This document shows positions 36,061 through 48,420 of a stretch of 64,000 nucleotides of DNA, in pieces (within the stretch, counting starts at the first letter, position 1; each line of letters opens with the position of its first letter). The notes beneath the pieces are model-generated. The model was not told where the DNA came from, did no database searches, and was given only the letters and a program-made list of their open reading frames with translations. Position numbers and translations under genes: made by a program. Source of the DNA: Leptoclinus maculatus. Lineage: Eukaryota > Chordata > Actinopteri > Perciformes > Stichaeidae. The stretch spans positions 8,066,284 through 8,130,283 of the forward strand of contig JAVDOI010000019.1 in the NCBI GenBank assembly GCA_032191485.1, read 5' to 3'.

Positions 36061-36655
36061 TGCATCGAGTACCTCAGTAAACATTTTTTATTACAACACC
36101 ATCTAGTTTTTAATCAAAAGCAGAGAGACATTTACAAACATTCTAACAAAAGGAAGAAATGAGAATGAGGGGAGGGGAGAACACATCAAACATGTACCCT
36201 ATAAAAACTGATCTCTAAACTGAATGTACACAGTACAGCGAGGAAAAATAAAAAACAAAACAAAGAGGATGTAATGTTTGTGTCTTCTAATTAGGGATTT
36301 TGTGGGCCATTTTATTTCTTTGCAAAAAAAAAATAGCATCACACGGAGTCTTCATGTCAAATAAAACATCATAAAAATAAAAGAACTGCTTGGAAAGTTT
36401 CTTTTCTTTCATCTTTAGTTACCATGAGTACAGATGTTGGGATAACATAGCCTTACACAGGTCAGGGTCTTCCATCCACTGCTCTTAATCAGGCAGACAA
36501 GATGAACAGACAGAGAGAAGGATGGGTGGAGACCGAGAGGAGAGATGGAGGAAGAGGTGGTGCTGGTAATCCTCTCCGGTCATGCAGGGTGGGGAGGTGG
36601 TGGCGCACTGAAATTCTTCCTCCCTTTTCTTCCATCCATCCTTGATCCTCGTTAG
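36061..36655 (-). other. cpsf6: cpsf6 candidate terminal 3' UTR exon
   Basis: On the minus strand an acceptor with a pyrimidine-rich lead ends in CCTTTCAG at 36656 and opens CTAACGAGGATCAAGG. Minus-strand AATAAA hexamers follow at about 36312 and 36087-36092, or much further down at 33987. It pairs naturally with the donor 13 bases after the cpsf6 stop. Inferred from splice signals. Confidence 0.45.
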
Positions 36656-39600
36656 CTGAAAGGTGTCAAAACGAAGGGTGGAGTTTGGTTTCGAGGCAGC
36701 CCAACAGTGAACACTCTCTCTCCCCCCCCCCTCATCATTAAACCTCTAGACTACACGTACATAGTGCACACCAGGGCTGGGCTCAGTTCACCGTCACTTT
36801 GAGTCCGTCACAAATCCACTTACTGAACATGTTACTGTGACAAAGGGGTCTGAAGTCTCAGATAACGGGGGCCTCTAAATGTCAGAATATCCTGTTCGGA
36901 CTTCTTTCTCTGAACGCTCAGTTGGACTGAATTGTGCCCAACCCGGGCACAGACACACACATGGTCATGCAAACTTGAACAGGAAATATCCAAGAAGCAA
37001 ATCTGAAGTTTATCAGTATGTACACGCACACACAGAGCAGAAACATAATACAATATGCAGCTGAATTTATGCCTAAATGCACTTTATCCCCGTTTGTGAA
37101 ACATGGATTTGAAATTGTTTAAATGGGCGTGAAGGAATTCTTATATAGATGCTTGCATGTTACACAAGCTTCTTGACAGACAAGAATTGAAATCCATAAA
37201 ATGTAGTATATCTAAAGACGTGGGCAGTGAATTTGGACATGTTTGTTACATGATTTCAAATTCAGGGATGGACACGAGGGGACATGATTACAATCTTACA
37301 GGTAAAGACATTCTAGGTAATCTTCTAAATGTGTAAAACTGAACATCAGTCCTACAGTGTGCACCTGGCTGGCTTTAAAGGATCCATTCTGCACAATGTA
37401 GCATATTTTCTGCTTTGTGTGGTTTGCAAAAAGTGTGAAACTTTCTTGGTAAATTGGTCATTTTCTTTTTTTAAAGACTTTCCTCCTCCCCTTTAAAAAA
37501 AGTAATCTATAATCCACTAGATGTTTATAGGTCATTGGTAGTTTTATTTTAATGACTACAAATAAATTATGCAATAGCCACTTCTCACACCCGTAGTAAA
37601 ACGTTTATCATTCAGCTATTTCAAAAACACATTTCCCTTACAACCAACTAGTACCGGTGAGCTTTAGGTACAGACCTACACACTGAACCAATGTGACATG
37701 TTACATAGAAACAGTGCATGACCGGTTGTGATTCAGCAATATAGGAGTTAAAGACACAGAAAAGACAAAAAAGCCATCGATAAAAACATAAAACTACAAA
37801 GAGGAAGGCACGCATCTGACTCAGACACAGCAGGTGATACTTTGTTACAACCACCCATGTATAAATATGATTTTCTTTTTTTACATTTAGCAGGAAAAAG
37901 TTCTGTCAATGTAATTTAGTTCATCCCTTTATGGCCTAGTAAACATGCCAGCAATTAAGCTGCAACATTTAGTTTTTAGTCCAGCATGCAAGGAACAGGA
38001 AACTGGAGGCAGCCTGTTTATGGTAATTATTAATGACAGCAGCTATCAGCGGTCCACTACCCGGATTACATTTGTACCCAATTTAAAGCACCTCTTAACA
38101 GAAACATTACATTTATCAGGTGAAATGACAACACTTCTGATACAGAAAGTCATTTCAAATTTGTCAGCTAATTATGTAAAATGGGATTAATAAAGCCCTG
38201 GTGATGCACGGTTTTGATTTACAGCTGGTATCTGCACCAAAAAGGCCTCAAATGAGTACAGAGGATTTCACATGACTCAGAGATTCAAATGCATGTTCAA
38301 ACGTGATACGTTTTTTTGCTGTAGTAAACGTTTTACATGGTGCATGGCTACAGACAGAAACAGTTAAACCGACAATAACAATATAGTTTACAACACAGTG
38401 GTCAAACTCAATGATACTCCTCGTCACACTATCATTCATAAGGGACTTTAACATCCAGTACAAGTGGGAAGGGGTTGAACTTTTGTCAACAGTCAAAATC
38501 ACAGATCAAATAGACTAACAAATTGTTTGCCATATTAAAAAATATGCCTTTGAACCTATGTTCGCTATAGAATATTCTAGTTCATAGAACATATTAAAAT
38601 ATGAAACAGGACAGAGTCAAACCAGGGTCAACTAGTCCACGAACTCTCAGATCTTTAAATATTCATATTTTATATAAATGTAGCCCATCGTGTCATTTGT
38701 ATTCAGGTATAAATTCTCATATAAACGGGCATGAATGCTTATTAATGACATGTACATTAACTGTTTGACCCTGGTTCAACGTGAGCAGATAGTATGCCTG
38801 TTTCAGGCCTGTGACTGTGAGCATGCACCTACAGACTGAAGAGAGCATGAAGTCATTTCAGCCGGTTCCCCCATGTCAATATGAACAGATACAAGAGCTT
38901 TAAAGCTTAAAGCATATCTGTGGACACAACATATAGCCATCCTACCACCAGGATTAACAGCAATATGCTTCATTCTCCACCCCCCCCCCTGATGACCATG
39001 CTCCAAGATATCAGACTGAATGCAAAGTCAGATTTACACCGAGAGACATTTGTTGAAAATATACTCAACAAATGGATCTAAACAAACGTTCTAAGGCCCT
39101 GTGCCCACTGGGGATCTCTGCTCCAACAGATAAACAAAATGAAATGTGTTGGAGGAGACGGCAGTTCTACTGTTGATCACGAGTGTTTGTTTTAAAGAGT
39201 AATCTTTTGTTAAGAGGTTCCCAGTGGACACAAAGTCTTTAGTAAAAGAACTGGTTTGTATTTGGACTATCAGGTGTAACACATAAGATCAATTTAGCTT
39301 CGGCTGACGGATAAGGGAGACAGTTAAATTATTTTGGTCTGAGTTTTGCCTGCTTTCAAAAATTCAGCAACCCCACAAGCAAAACCACCCCAATTAATAT
39401 TTCTCAGTGTGGGAGACATATATGAAATAGTGCATGTAGAACATATGTGTATGTTTATATTTAGACAACATGGTCTCAAGAGTGAATGTAGTTCATGTCT
39501 GAAAGCTAATGAAATATTATTTGGGGTGATGCACAAGTGTACAGGGATGTTAAAGGGTCCAAGTAACCTACTGGACTCTTCTCTATAAGGACTGGTTTAT

Positions 39601-41807
39601 ATACCATTAACATCTTAAGTGCTTTGGCAGTGAAGGACATGAGAACGACACACAGAAATCCATCAAACCAGATATTTCAACTGCAGTTCCAAAACGTTAC
39701 ACAAGTAGCGCATGGAAACCTAACACCAAGCCAGACAATTAGCCTACAGAAGATTTACCTCAAAGGATTTAAGAGCAACAAACCATTTGCAACATGGTAT
39801 TGATATTTGTTGTGCACAAGCTGGTGTTGTATCGCTTTAACTGCAACTCATCCACAACATGACTCAACATCCAAAAAGCCAGCAAAAAACATAACGCTAT
39901 GAGCCAAATGATCTCCTGCCAACCTACGACGGTTTATCATTAAAAATCAACACCGCACTCTAAGTGGGAATCATTTCAATGTACATACAAGTCACATAAA
40001 AAACAAATGTAAAATGTATACTATGTATCAGTCAATGACAAATAACAATTAGCATAGTCATGAATCTGCTGCATTGACATAAAAAATGTTCTATACCTTC
40101 AATTCAATGTTCTTACAAATCAAATTTGGATTTTCTTCAGTTTAACTAAATCAGATAACTCAACTAGAGAAAATATGTTGGTGACAGCCAAGAAACGTAT
40201 TATTATTCAATGTGTACATGTAAATTACTCTTGCCAATCACATCTGTAAGACATTAATCGTGCACTGATCCTGAATGTAAACCAATTACAACAAATGTCA
40301 AGCAGAACATCAAATTTAGTTTTGCTTTAAAAAATGGTGTATTAGGGCATTAAGAGCTTATGTTTTTTTCTTAAATTGAGGAGCAATAGTTCATAAGTGA
40401 GTAATACGAGGCTACAAAACATTCAATTTGACAAAAGTAAAATGTCAGGCAATATTAATGCAAATATGGCACAATAACATTGTCAAAATATTCTGTGTCC
40501 AAAAGCAGTTATCAACACTGTTTGATAAATGAACGTTCACCTTCTCATGACAGTTATATAAATTCAACTTTTCAACTGAAATGGTAATACGTATACAACA
40601 TGACCGTGAATGGAACATTTACAAAGTGTAGATTGGTCTATCGACAAGTTCAACATTGTCATTTTTTTTGTTCTTCTAAAAATACAATCCAATTTGAACA
40701 GACCCAAAAATGCTGACTCTGTATCAAGTACTGTAAAAAATGATTGGGGAATACTTTGACTATTATTACAAGCACACTGACAAACCAAGCCACAATACAC
40801 TTCAATTAAACTCACATATAATAAAATGGCAATTAAGTATTGAATCTTCATATTCAAGGCAGAAAAAATATTGTTTTTGGTCCACTTGCCATAGCTGCTG
40901 GTAAAAACAAAATGTTTATAAATTTCACTTTTTAGGAGCCAACCCGATGTTTAGATTAGTTAAGGATCATCTAAGGAGTCTCTGAACTAGTACACAGGTT
41001 TTCCCACCCCAGCAATAACTAAAGTGTACAAGCAATACGGCTTTCTAGCCACGCCATCCGTTACATAATTCAGCATTTCATTTTGAAATGTATTTGGCAG
41101 AATACAAAAAGTGGCCGACAAATTTTGCACATTGCCAGCCTCAGAGGCATGTAGACCAAAAAGTAACAATACATCCACATAGTCAATTGCCAGTAATTAT
41201 CAGTGTCTTTTCTGATTTGGGGAGAACCACAGCATAGATACAACTCTTACAAACCCCTTTGTGCAATGTAGCAGGGTGAATACAGCAAGTGTGTATTACA
41301 CATATTGTCTGAAGGACCAGATACACAACTGTGATGACTAATTAGGACATTTGAAGAAAAGCAGACTTACCGTACCTTACCTGAAACCAAAGGAGTATTT
41401 CCCATTGCTTACCTCCTCTCTCCTTGTCTACTTCCTCATATATTCATAGAGGGAGATTTAAATTAACCATTTGTCGCTTTCTACTGTAAATAATTATTTC
41501 AAACGTTTTTAAAAAGCCTTTTATGGCGTATGACTAACTGTATCAATGAGGACAGAGGCAACATTTCCTTGATAATTTGTTATCCTGGGTGTCACACGAC
41601 ACCCTCTGTAGATTACTTTGGCCAAATAGGATATAGGCACAGAAAATCCTAAACTTAACCGAAGCCTTTAATCCAATGAAGAAGAGAGGAGGTGAGCACG
41701 CAGCGAACGCATCTTCTGCCTCGATCCAGGTCTAAAAAGTGCAGTGATGAAGAAGACAGAAGAGAGCTTATGACGGAAGTAAATGACTCCGGAAATGTGG
41801 TACCCAC
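36656..41807 (-). other. cpsf6: cpsf6 3' UTR intron (inferred) or intergenic DNA
   Basis: Five kilobases of AT-rich DNA without recognisable exons, mobile elements or long microsatellites, in contrast to the prr5 region. If the 3' UTR is unspliced it would be read-through UTR. Confidence 0.4.
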
Positions 41808-41820
41808 CTTCCCTTCTCGT

Positions 41821-42007
41821 CTAGCGGTGTCGGTACTCCCTCTCCCTCTCTCTTTCCCGGTCTCGGTCCCGGTCCCTCTCACGATGGCGGTCCCGCTCCC
41901 GGCTGCGTTCTCGGTAATAGTCCTCATGCCTGTCACGACTGCGGGACTTGTGACGTCGGCTCTTTTCTCTGGAGCGACTGTGGTCCCGTTCCCTGGAACG
42001 TTCTCGC
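41821..42007 (-). CDS. cpsf6: cpsf6 last coding exon (RS/RE-rich tail)
   Basis: Encodes alternating Arg/Ser, Arg/Asp and Arg/Glu, ending EYRHR. A donor AAG|GTGGGT follows at 41807, so the exon reaches 41808. Confidence 0.96.
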
Positions 42008-45000
42008 CTGGCATGGACAAGCATCATTGGACTGTGTACAAGGGGTTCAAAGTTTCAACTACCAAATGTTCCAGGGCCAATTCACAATTGGAATAAATTG
42101 TTTAGATACAGACACAATTACAGTACATACAGGCAAGAAATAGTCCACACTTCAAATCTGGCTAACTCACATTTTTTTCAAGTTATTCTATATAGATATA
42201 TATCCAAAATATTCTCAAGATAAGCAATCTGACAAGTGGTTCTACGTGTCTTTTTAGCTTTTAAAAAACGTGCGTCACATTTAATGGCTAATGCACAAAA
42301 TCAGAATCTTACCTGGAGGCGGAACCGTAGCTTTTTGACTCAATGCCGTGGAGACAGTCCTGCAGGGAACTGATTAGGACCTTACAGCGGTCGTCTGCTG
42401 ACACTTTGGACTGCTTAATCAGACTGATGGCTGTCACCAGGGTCTCTATAGCACTGCCATAGTCAGCTAAGGAGAACACAAGGTTGCATTAAGTTTTAAT
42501 AGGCTCTCAGTGTTTGTCTTGTTGGCATTAAATGTGTGCACGTCTATATTCTGATGTGTGTTACCTGCACTGGCATCAGACACTGCTCTAGATATGGCGC
42601 TGGAGGAGATGGCTCTGTTCCTGTTCATGATCTCCTCAAACTCTGCCTCGCTGAGAGGGGTCCGTGAAGCCTCCATCTCACTATAAACACACACAAACAT
42701 CAATGCATGTGTTAAGTTACAAAGTTATGTCATCTTTAAAAACAATGTAAATGAGGTTCAACAACAAAAAAACATTTAAGTGTAAATCAGCAACTACCTA
42801 TGCACGCTCAGAATTGTTGATCTTATACAATGAGCAAAACCTCCATTATCTGAAGTACAATGTTCAATATTTGTTTCACCTCCACCACCCATTCTTACCG
42901 GCCTCCAGGACCATAGTCCCCTCTTTCATATGGTGGTGGGCGTCCGTATGGGTCGTTTGGTCCAGGGGGTCCTCGGTTGTCATTAGGGGGCATGTTGTTG
43001 TTGCCAGGTGGGGGGAAGAAGGCAGGGTTGACATGGGGTGATGGTGGTGGTCCACCCGGCGGGGGACCCGGCATGTGTGGAGGTGGAGCCAAAGCCATGG
43101 GGGGCCCAAGGGGGCCTGGGGGACGTAAAGGGAAGGGCCCCGGGGGTGGCGGGCCCTGCTGAGGGGGTGGGGGACCGGGAGGAGGGCCGTAACCTGGAGG
43201 AGGGGGACCTGGGGGCAGGGGTCCCATTGGAGGCTGGCCAAACTGACCAGGGAATAGAACAGGGGGAGGAGGCCTATCGCCTCGATTTGGAGGACCAGAA
43301 AGGGGAGGGGGGAGGCCCTGGCCAGGAAGTGGAGGTCCTGGTGGACCAGGGGGACCAGGTGGACCAAGAGGAGGACGTGGGGGACCCTGCATCCCACCTA
43401 GAAGAGAACACAAGGGACAAAACAGAAGTGCATTAGACAAAGAGCTTGTGAACACTTTCTCTTTTGTTTATGTTATAGTAGGTAGAGTTCTCCCCAACAT
43501 TTGAGTATCATGGGGGGAAAAACAACACTAAGCCGTTTCTACTTGAAAATATAAAAAAATGCATATTTTGGCTCGGCCAAGCTCTAATTTTAATATCCTG
43601 AAGTAGCCGGTATTTTACATGATTTCCTTGAAAAAGCCAGTTCAAAGCAGGGACAATAACACCAAGTCATAGCTACAGGGAACAAAAAATGTCAAAAGGG
43701 CACATAATAAAAAAATAATGCTGCAAATGAAACCAGAAGGCAACAGAACAGATGAGGAGATACACTCGAGGCAAATTGTTTCAAGCAGGCTTTCTTAAAC
43801 CACAGGCCGTGCATTCACTGCTCTTTTTCCTAAACACTTCACTGAGAGGGAGCATTCCTATACGCTGCCAAGACTTCAGCATGACAAGCTCATACATATT
43901 TGAGATACTGTATGTACTGCAGTTAGCAGAATGATCATCCCCATGCAACTCATGAGACGCCATTTAAGGCAAATAAGACCTACAAGGCTTCGTTGTAAAG
44001 GGAAGCCTTTCTTGACATTGAGCCATAGAGGACCAAGGAGCAAAAGAGGTACATATGTCCTGTATATATATTCTCACTAGATATAATACGAGCATGGAAA
44101 AAGTCGAGTTTTCTCGAGGCAGTATGAATTTGATAAGACAAAATGCAGGATGACCTTATAAAACTTGTTTCTGTAGTTTCAGAGGATGCTTTTTAAAACC
44201 AATTGTGAATTTTTGATCTGAAGTAACTGACTTTAAAAGAACAAAGCACATCCCTAAAATGTTTTAGTTTGAACACGGTTATCCTGGCCTTATGTACAGC
44301 TATTAGCATTTTGTAGGATTGAGAGATTAAGAGAATGAGAAATTCAGCTGTTTTTAAACAGCTGAGGGTTAGAATAAAAAGGTGATCGATAAATTCAATC
44401 AGATCAATTGAGGTGTTTCACCTCTGCCACGCCAGTTCCCGTTCCTGCCCCCCGGCGGGAAGGGATTGAAACTCATATCCATCAGAGGGCCATCTTGGTG
44501 CCTAATCAGATCTGGTCTCATGCCCGGGCCTAATGGGGAAGAAAGCAAACCAATCAAAACTCTCCCCTGCATAAACGTCCCCCTACTAACTGAAGGCCTG
44601 TCACAGCCCAGCAGCACGGGGAACCAGCCACTAAGTGAAAGAAGAGATGTGAAAAAAGGTGGGATGGAGAGGAAAAGACGCAGAAAAGAAAAGCTGGTAG
44701 CTCCACTCTCTCCTACTATGTGTGTGAGACGGCCAATCCGAGATTTGCAAGGAATTTAAAGTTGGCAGCTTGCAGAGTAAAGCTTTGAGCAAACTGCTTC
44801 TCAAGCAATGGTGTTAGAAATTGTTAGTGAGCAGAAAAGTGCAGCCAGGGAAGGATTATTTGTTGCTGGAGGTGAAGAGGGACAACGACAGAACAAACCA
44901 GATGGGGAGGGAAACATGCAAAGACCAAGTCCTGCCAGGGGAGACTTAAAGGTCGGAAGATTGCGACGGGGGGCGACGACGACGACACACAAACATCTTT

Positions 45001-48000
45001 TCTTCCATGAACTCACCGTGTGTGATATAGCAAGACCAGTGTAACATTTAACATTGTCCAATAGCTCTGTTTTCCCCCCATTCATATATTAGGTAAAAAT
45101 AATTGTTGAAATAGCCAAATTAGATTGACAGCTAGCGATTTGTTCTAATAATATATACCTGCAACACTCTAACTACTATAAATCATTAAAGTAAAGTCAA
45201 AAATTGTTTTCATTAGATATGTGTAGTTTAAAATTAGACCTGCTGTCGCATAAACTGTTCTGAATTACTTACAATCACTAACCACTTCATCTGATTTCTA
45301 CAGTTTAGAAATATTACCTGTGAACAGAACAGATTTGGTACAAACACGTGTCACCAAACTAACCAGGGAAGTGTGGTGGCGGTCCTCCAGGTCCAATGGG
45401 ACCAGGGAAGCGGTCTCCACCGGGGCCGGGTGGTCCAGGGAACCTGCCTCTGCCTCGACCCATGGGGAACCCTCCTCGAGGAGCACCAGGTGGACCAGCT
45501 TTACCTTCCCCAGACATCTGGCCTGACTGGGTACCTGAGAAATTACCTGAATAGTAACTCAAGTTTCCATTTAATATGCAATAAATGTTGTGTTTGTGTT
45601 GTGTGCACATTTAAACATGATGAGATCAATCACTTAATATGTGTGATAAATGTACTGTCAGGGCATTTACAAACATCTTTTACATGACATTTTTAAGCAT
45701 GCAAGTTAAATTATCAAAATGAATTGAGTGCTTTCAAAATACAAAGATTCCAAATGTGCATTTATCCTGCTTACTTTTGCGTGACTGCATCTCAAACTGG
45801 CTGAGGGATTGTTTGTTGCATGGCGTGACGATGGGATTCTGACCATGGAGCTCCCTCTTTGACAGCAGCTCCATTAATTTCCTAGATGATGCCTCTGAGC
45901 CCACACACACCAGCGCAAACCTGGAGGATGAACGCAGAGAATAAACACAATCAGATTCATGCAAAAACATTCTGACACTGTATTTTTGTCAATGTAAAGA
46001 ATTCTCTCATTTCTTGTGACTTCACCCTCGACTTCTGTGGCTCAAGCATTAAACATTATTCCTGCCAAAATGGAATTTCACAATCTAATAACTAGTACTG
46101 CATCAGATCAAAAAAGGACATGTATCAACAGTGATACTGTCAAAAACATTTTAAATAGAAATACACATTAGTTGTAAGTTCATACGTATCGATAACAGTA
46201 ACTTAAAAGCACCATGTCCAGATAAGCATGAACTTACCTTTATCCAAAAGGAAATTCAACTCACTATTTTCAATATATACCAAGAAGGAATCATCTTTAT
46301 CTATAACAGGCTACGATTTAGTTTAATCGTGTGAAAAACAGATAAGAAGAAGCTCACCCTTTTGACTGGCCATTGGCTCTGTTTTCAAAGAATTTGATCT
46401 CCAGCACATCTGTGATGCCTACCGACCGGATCGCTTCCGTCAGGTCCTCGTCTGTCGTCCACTGCATAACAGAAGAAGGCGTCGTCAGCATATTCGTGCT
46501 GACTTGCTTAATTTGATATTCATAATGTAATGTTTCCCAACGTGCAGATAAATGTGTGGGTCAACATTTGGCATTGCATTAGAATACCGTGTTTACAGGA
46601 CTGTCTTAAATGTATTTAAAGAAAATGGTGCTACTATATATTCATGCTCTTAAACAGGAATTTTCCTCTACGGGCCTAAATAGCCTGAGCAGAATTATCA
46701 AGATACCCACCCATGTGAGGTTTCCTATGTACAGGGCAATCCGTTTGCCTGTGTAGGTGTAGACCACGTTGGGTTGGGAACTCTTCCCTCCCTCTGAGCC
46801 ACCCGCTGTAGGCAGCGTGTCCAGGTAGTCTCTGTCTTCTGGAGCATCGCCATTATTGGCGGATGGGGATATTACATCATCATACAGGTCGATCTGGTCG
46901 TGGACCGGGTAGTCAGCTTCCTGTTGAGCATGAGAGCAACAGTTCAGTCAAAGAAGAGTGAGACTTTTAGAACACAAAGCCTGATGCCTTTGTCAATGTG
47001 CTCTGAGCTGGTGAGCGGGGGCGGCTCTGTGCGCTGCAGCATGGAGGGAAGACGGTAGCCATTCATCTGCATGTACTACCCGGTGCCCATGCTGCAGTGA
47101 CACGGAGCTGGTGTGTTATGCTGCCGTGACAAAAAATGCTTGAGTCTATCGATTTTACAAACAGGGCTAAGTGTACTGTAAAAACATGCAGAACATATTT
47201 TCAGGATTTTTCAGTACATCAGTAACACAATGTAGGGATATATTTTTTAACTTTATTCACTAGTCCCCTTGCCTTTATCAGTTCAACAAGGCTAGTGGTA
47301 TGCTCTTAATGTGTGCTGTGTACAGCTCATAGATATAAAGGCAATAATTGTTTCTTACTGATACGAGTATTGGTGTATATGTTGGCCGACTTGCATAAAT
47401 TGCAGCAGTACATTGACACATTTCACAACGACTCATACAAAGAGATGTTAAATGATCTTCACATTGTGTTGTAACCCATAAGACGTCCTACCTACACTAT
47501 GGGAGACAGATGTTGGTGCAGATAACGTTACCTCTAAATGGTCTACAAACAACAAAATATCTGCATCACAGGTTTGGATATTTGGAAAAGGGGCGTGTGT
47601 GGAGGGAGAAAACATCAGCGGACACATAACGTCACATTAAGCTAACAATCCACAATGTTACATCTATTAAAATACGTTTATAATTCATACAATAAACGTT
47701 TCATACCCAACCACAATCACATTAGTTTCCATTAAGAGTCTGCTGAAATGAACTTAAAACACAAACTTCAAAAGAAACTTACTAACGTTAAATATATTTT
47801 TTGGAAAGCAGCTAACGCTAGCTAGCTAGCTAGCTAACGAAACTACGTTTGTTATGCTCGATAGCCCGCCACAGGCAGCCATGCAAAAAAGGCCTGAAAC
47901 TGTGCGTGCTGAACAATAAAAGTGGTTGCTTTTTGCTTTCACCTAAACACATGTTTTAATTTGCGCCGTGCATGCCCATTACTACTTGCATCACACGCCG

Positions 48001-48280
48001 TCTTAAATGTCGACAAAACCTCAAAATGCAGCATTTCGAGCCGAAAAACATAACCGAGGATGCAGGCTTGCATCATGGTGGAAAGAGGGGCCTGTATGCG
48101 AGGGAACCCGTTTACCCAGCAGAACACACCATTCTCCGAAAAATACTAACAACAGTGGATAACGTACATATAAAGAAAATACCACCATTCGTCAAAGTGT
48201 GGTGAATGCGGGTTTAATACCTGGTTGAATTCCTCCTCTACGTCGGCGTAGATATCGATGTGATCCACACCGTCCGCCAT
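41821..48280 (-). CDS. cpsf6: Cleavage and polyadenylation specificity factor 6 (CFIm68)
   Basis: CPSF6 joins NUDT21 in cleavage factor Im, which binds UGUA in nascent RNA and steers poly(A)-site choice in the nucleus. Ten coding exons on the minus strand: 48221-48280, 46711-46920, 46358-46461, 45775-45920, 45364-45534, 44422-44529 (cassette), 42899-43397, 42565-42680, 42313-42466, 41821-42007. Total 1755 nt (584 aa), or 1647 nt (548 aa) without the cassette, matching the human 588 and 551 forms. An RRM covers about residues 80-160 (RNP2 LYIGNL, RNP1 SKGFALVCV). A long Gly/Pro-rich centre follows, then an alpha-helical block (TPLSEAEFEEIMNRNRAISS) and an RS/RD/RE-rich tail ending REREREYRHR that binds SR-type factors and transportin-3. 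Stop TAG lies 13 bases before a donor. Confidence 0.98.
42313..42466 (-). CDS. cpsf6: cpsf6 coding exon 9
   Basis: Encodes DYGSAIETLVTAISLIKQSK, VSADDRCKVLISSLQDCLHG and IESKSYGSAS. Confidence 0.97.
42565..42680 (-). CDS. cpsf6: cpsf6 coding exon 8
   Basis: Encodes EMEASRTPLSEAEFEEIMNR and NRAISSSAISRAVSDASA. Confidence 0.97.
42899..43397 (-). CDS. cpsf6: cpsf6 coding exon 7 (proline-rich)
   Basis: A 499-nt exon encoding about 166 residues of Pro/Gly-rich sequence. It holds PPVLFPGQFGQPPMGPLPPG, the FG-containing segment, with one proline fewer than in human between Gln and Phe. High GC and few stops give long spurious antisense ORFs over the same bases. Confidence 0.96.
43398..44421 (-). 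other. cpsf6: cpsf6 intron
   Basis: Ordinary AT-rich intron; nothing else seen. Confidence 0.85.
44422..44529 (-). CDS. cpsf6: cpsf6 cassette exon (36 aa)
   Basis: 108 nt, phase 1 on both sides, so it can be skipped without shifting the frame. Acceptor CCATTAG, donor AGAG|GTGAAA. Encodes PGMRPDLIRHQDGPLMDMSF and FPPGGRNGNWRGR. It sits where the human long isoform gains about 37 residues. Confidence 0.85.
44530..45363 (-). other. cpsf6: cpsf6 intron
   Basis: No exon or repeat recognised. Confidence 0.85.
45364..45534 (-). CDS. cpsf6: cpsf6 coding exon 5
   Basis: Encodes QSGQMSGEGKAGPPGAPRGG, MGRGRGRFPG and GGDRFPGPIGPGGPPPHFP; a GAR-like motif follows the RRM. Confidence 0.96.
45775..45920 (-). 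CDS. cpsf6: cpsf6 coding exon 4 (RRM, second half)
   Basis: Encodes FALVCVGSEASSRKLMELLS and KRELHGQNPIVTPCNKQSLS, ending QFEMQSRK. Donor AAAA|GTAAGC. Confidence 0.97.
45921..46357 (-). other. cpsf6: cpsf6 intron
   Basis: Nothing beyond ordinary intron sequence. Confidence 0.85.
46358..46461 (-). CDS. cpsf6: cpsf6 coding exon 3 (RRM, first half)
   Basis: Encodes WTTDEDLTEAIRSVGITDVL and EIKFFENRANGQSKG. Confidence 0.97.
46711..46920 (-). CDS. cpsf6: cpsf6 coding exon 2
   Basis: Encodes HDQIDLYDDVISPSANNGDA, PEDRDYLDTLP and YTGKRIALYIGNLTW (RNP2). Donor TGG|GTGGGT. Confidence 0.97.
46921..48220 (-). other. cpsf6: cpsf6 intron 1
   Basis: Contains a GCTAGCTAGCTAGCTA run near 47817-47836. No exon recognised. 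Confidence 0.85.
48221..48280 (-). CDS. cpsf6: cpsf6 coding exon 1 (start)
   Basis: Encodes MADGVDHIDIYADVEEEFNQ, almost as in human. Donor CAG|GTATTA. Confidence 0.97.
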
Positions 48281-48420
48281 TTTCCTCTGACCCGTCGCTC
48301 TCTCCGCCCGGCGGTGCAGAGCAACGCTGAGCCACAAAACAATGAGACAGAGAGGGACAACTAGCGCCTCTGCTGGTCCACTTCACTAATTACACACCTG
48401 CTGGAGACCATGTAAACACG
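48281..48420 (-). promoter_or_regulatory. cpsf6: cpsf6 5' UTR and promoter region
   Basis: GC-richer stretch directly before the start codon with several CpG. Start of transcription not resolved. Confidence 0.4.

Noticed and set aside
36601..36655. Coding reading (RIKDGWKKREEEFQ) of the candidate 3' exon
   Set aside because: No known protein matched and the frame closes quickly; a cpsf6 3' UTR exon explains the splice acceptor better.
42876..43436. Long antisense and alternate-frame ORFs over cpsf6 exon 7
   Set aside because: GC-rich, proline-codon-rich DNA has few stops; the minus-strand frame is the conserved CPSF6 protein.
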